Shown here piece after piece: positions 6,321 through 6,327 of a DNA stretch of 6,327 nucleotides (the first letter of the stretch is position 1; each line of letters starts with the position of its first letter). The notes beneath the pieces are model-generated. The model did no database searches, was not told the DNA's origin, and saw only the letters and a program-made list of their open reading frames with translations. The position numbers and the translations under genes were made by a program. Origin of the DNA: Gammaproteobacteria bacterium UBA3532 (lineage in GTDB: Bacteria > Pseudomonadota > Gammaproteobacteria > Enterobacterales > UBA3532); contig DFOV01000326.1 in NCBI GenBank assembly GCA_002376965.1, positions 1-6,327 of the forward strand, in the 5' to 3' direction.

Positions 6321-6327
6321 TAACGAA

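Overview
This window looks like ordinary chromosomal DNA of a gammaproteobacterium. It carries the minor-pilin cluster of a type IVa pilus in the order known from Pseudomonas aeruginosa: (fimU-)pilV-pilW-pilX-pilY1-small gene-pilE. The lineage is inferred from this gene order and from PilW, PilX, PilY1 and PilE features; the base composition looks moderate (near 50% GC by eye). I cannot name the genus.

Layout: the last 25 codons of a probable pilV (2-79) overlap pilW (76-1047), which overlaps pilX (1044-1559). After 13 bp comes pilY1 (1573-4950), and after 46 bp a gene for a small predicted secreted protein (4997-5296) in the position of P. aeruginosa pilY2. pilE (5310-5735) follows 13 bp later. 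All six are on the + strand and form one probable operon whose promoter lies upstream of the window. Only 3 bp beyond the pilE stop, a convergent - strand gene (5739-6320) encodes an HD-superfamily metal-dependent phosphohydrolase-like protein with no evident link to pili.

How the genes work together (family knowledge): PilV, PilW, PilX and PilE are prepilins processed by the prepilin peptidase. With FimU they form a tip or priming complex that starts pilus assembly. PilY1 is a large secreted tip-associated protein with a von Willebrand A-like N-terminal part and a beta-propeller C-terminal part, and it takes part in adhesion, calcium-controlled extension/retraction and surface sensing. The sequence supports these roles directly: prepilin cleavage sites, an intact metal-ion-dependent adhesion site, EF-hand-like Asp-rich loops and an RGD tripeptide.

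I found no mobile element, CRISPR array, RNA gene or clear terminator, and no gene-free stretch longer than 46 bp. I see no evidence of a wholly new system. The least ordinary items are the small secreted protein with a calcium-loop-like motif beside the calcium-dependent PilY1, and the several candidate calcium loops within PilY1.
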